Below are positions 24,621 to 24,659 of a stretch of 24,659 nucleotides of DNA, piece by piece. The position numbers were made by a program, and so were the translations under genes. The notes beneath the pieces were generated by a model. That model was not told the DNA's origin and made no database searches. It saw nothing but the letters and a program-made list of their open reading frames with translations. Each line of letters begins with the position of its first letter. The first letter of the stretch is position 1. The stretch is from TWA4 sp034086685 (GTDB taxonomy: Bacteria > Bacillota > Clostridia > Lachnospirales > Lachnospiraceae): the NCBI GenBank assembly GCA_034086685.1, contig JAXDZY010000062.1, forward strand, positions 1 to 24,659. The letters are read 5' to 3'.

Positions 24621-24659
24621 CAAACTCATTATACAACGAAAAGAACCTGATTGGTAGAC

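Overview
The window looks like a chromosomal segment of a Gram-positive anaerobe of the class Clostridia, most likely family Lachnospiraceae. The basis is strong AGGAGG-type ribosome binding sites, moderate GC content, an S-box (SAM-I) riboswitch in front of metK, the gene order Sua5 / YwlE-like / RpiB / dCMP deaminase / F-type ATP synthase, and protein families common in that group. No rRNA, tRNA, CRISPR array, prophage or complete insertion sequence was seen. Nearly all genes are on the minus strand; only a PsiE-family membrane protein (8089-8490) and a putative metal-dependent hydrolase (22013-22738) are on the plus strand.

Region 1 (1-4706, minus) is the front part of an ATP synthase operon in the order atpZ-like, atpI-like, atpB, atpE, atpF, atpH, atpA and the first codons of atpG, driven by a promoter at 4679-4706. 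The c subunit carries the residues that bind sodium in Na+-translocating rotors. Region 2 (4816-7897, minus) is a housekeeping operon: Sua5 (tRNA t6A synthesis), a YwlE-type low-molecular-weight phosphatase homologue that has lost its catalytic residues, RpiB and a dCMP deaminase.

Region 3 (8089-8580) holds the psiE-like gene with its own promoter and a strong terminator that it shares with the convergent malQ. Region 4 (8612-15070, minus) is a tightly packed five-gene unit: ROK glucokinase, a BspA-type leucine-rich repeat protein, a VWA/DUF2201-type protein, a MoxR-like AAA+ ATPase and malQ. A MoxR/VWA/LRR trio thus sits between two enzymes of maltodextrin/glycogen breakdown. The promoter of this unit has a perfect 14-bp palindrome in its spacer, and a terminator-like hairpin lies in the leader.

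Region 5 (15086-18107, minus) contains metK under a SAM-I riboswitch and murA with its own promoter and a structured leader. Region 6 (18149-21757, minus) contains an 859-residue membrane-anchored extracellular protein with a degenerate C39-peptidase-like end, and a YheO-type PAS/HTH regulator followed by a very strong terminator. Region 7 (21811-24455) contains a putative zinc-dependent hydrolase convergent with, and overlapping by 46 bp, a membrane-anchored L,D-transpeptidase. The right edge (24552-24620) has an unexplained long inverted repeat that encloses a promoter-like element.

The most notable items are the dead YwlE-like phosphatase in its conserved neighbourhood, the MoxR-VWA-LRR cassette inside a glucan-utilisation operon, the Na+ signature of the ATP synthase, the overlapping transpeptidase/hydrolase pair with a possible long antisense transcript, and the inverted repeat at the right edge. 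All calls come from reading the sequence; no database search was run.
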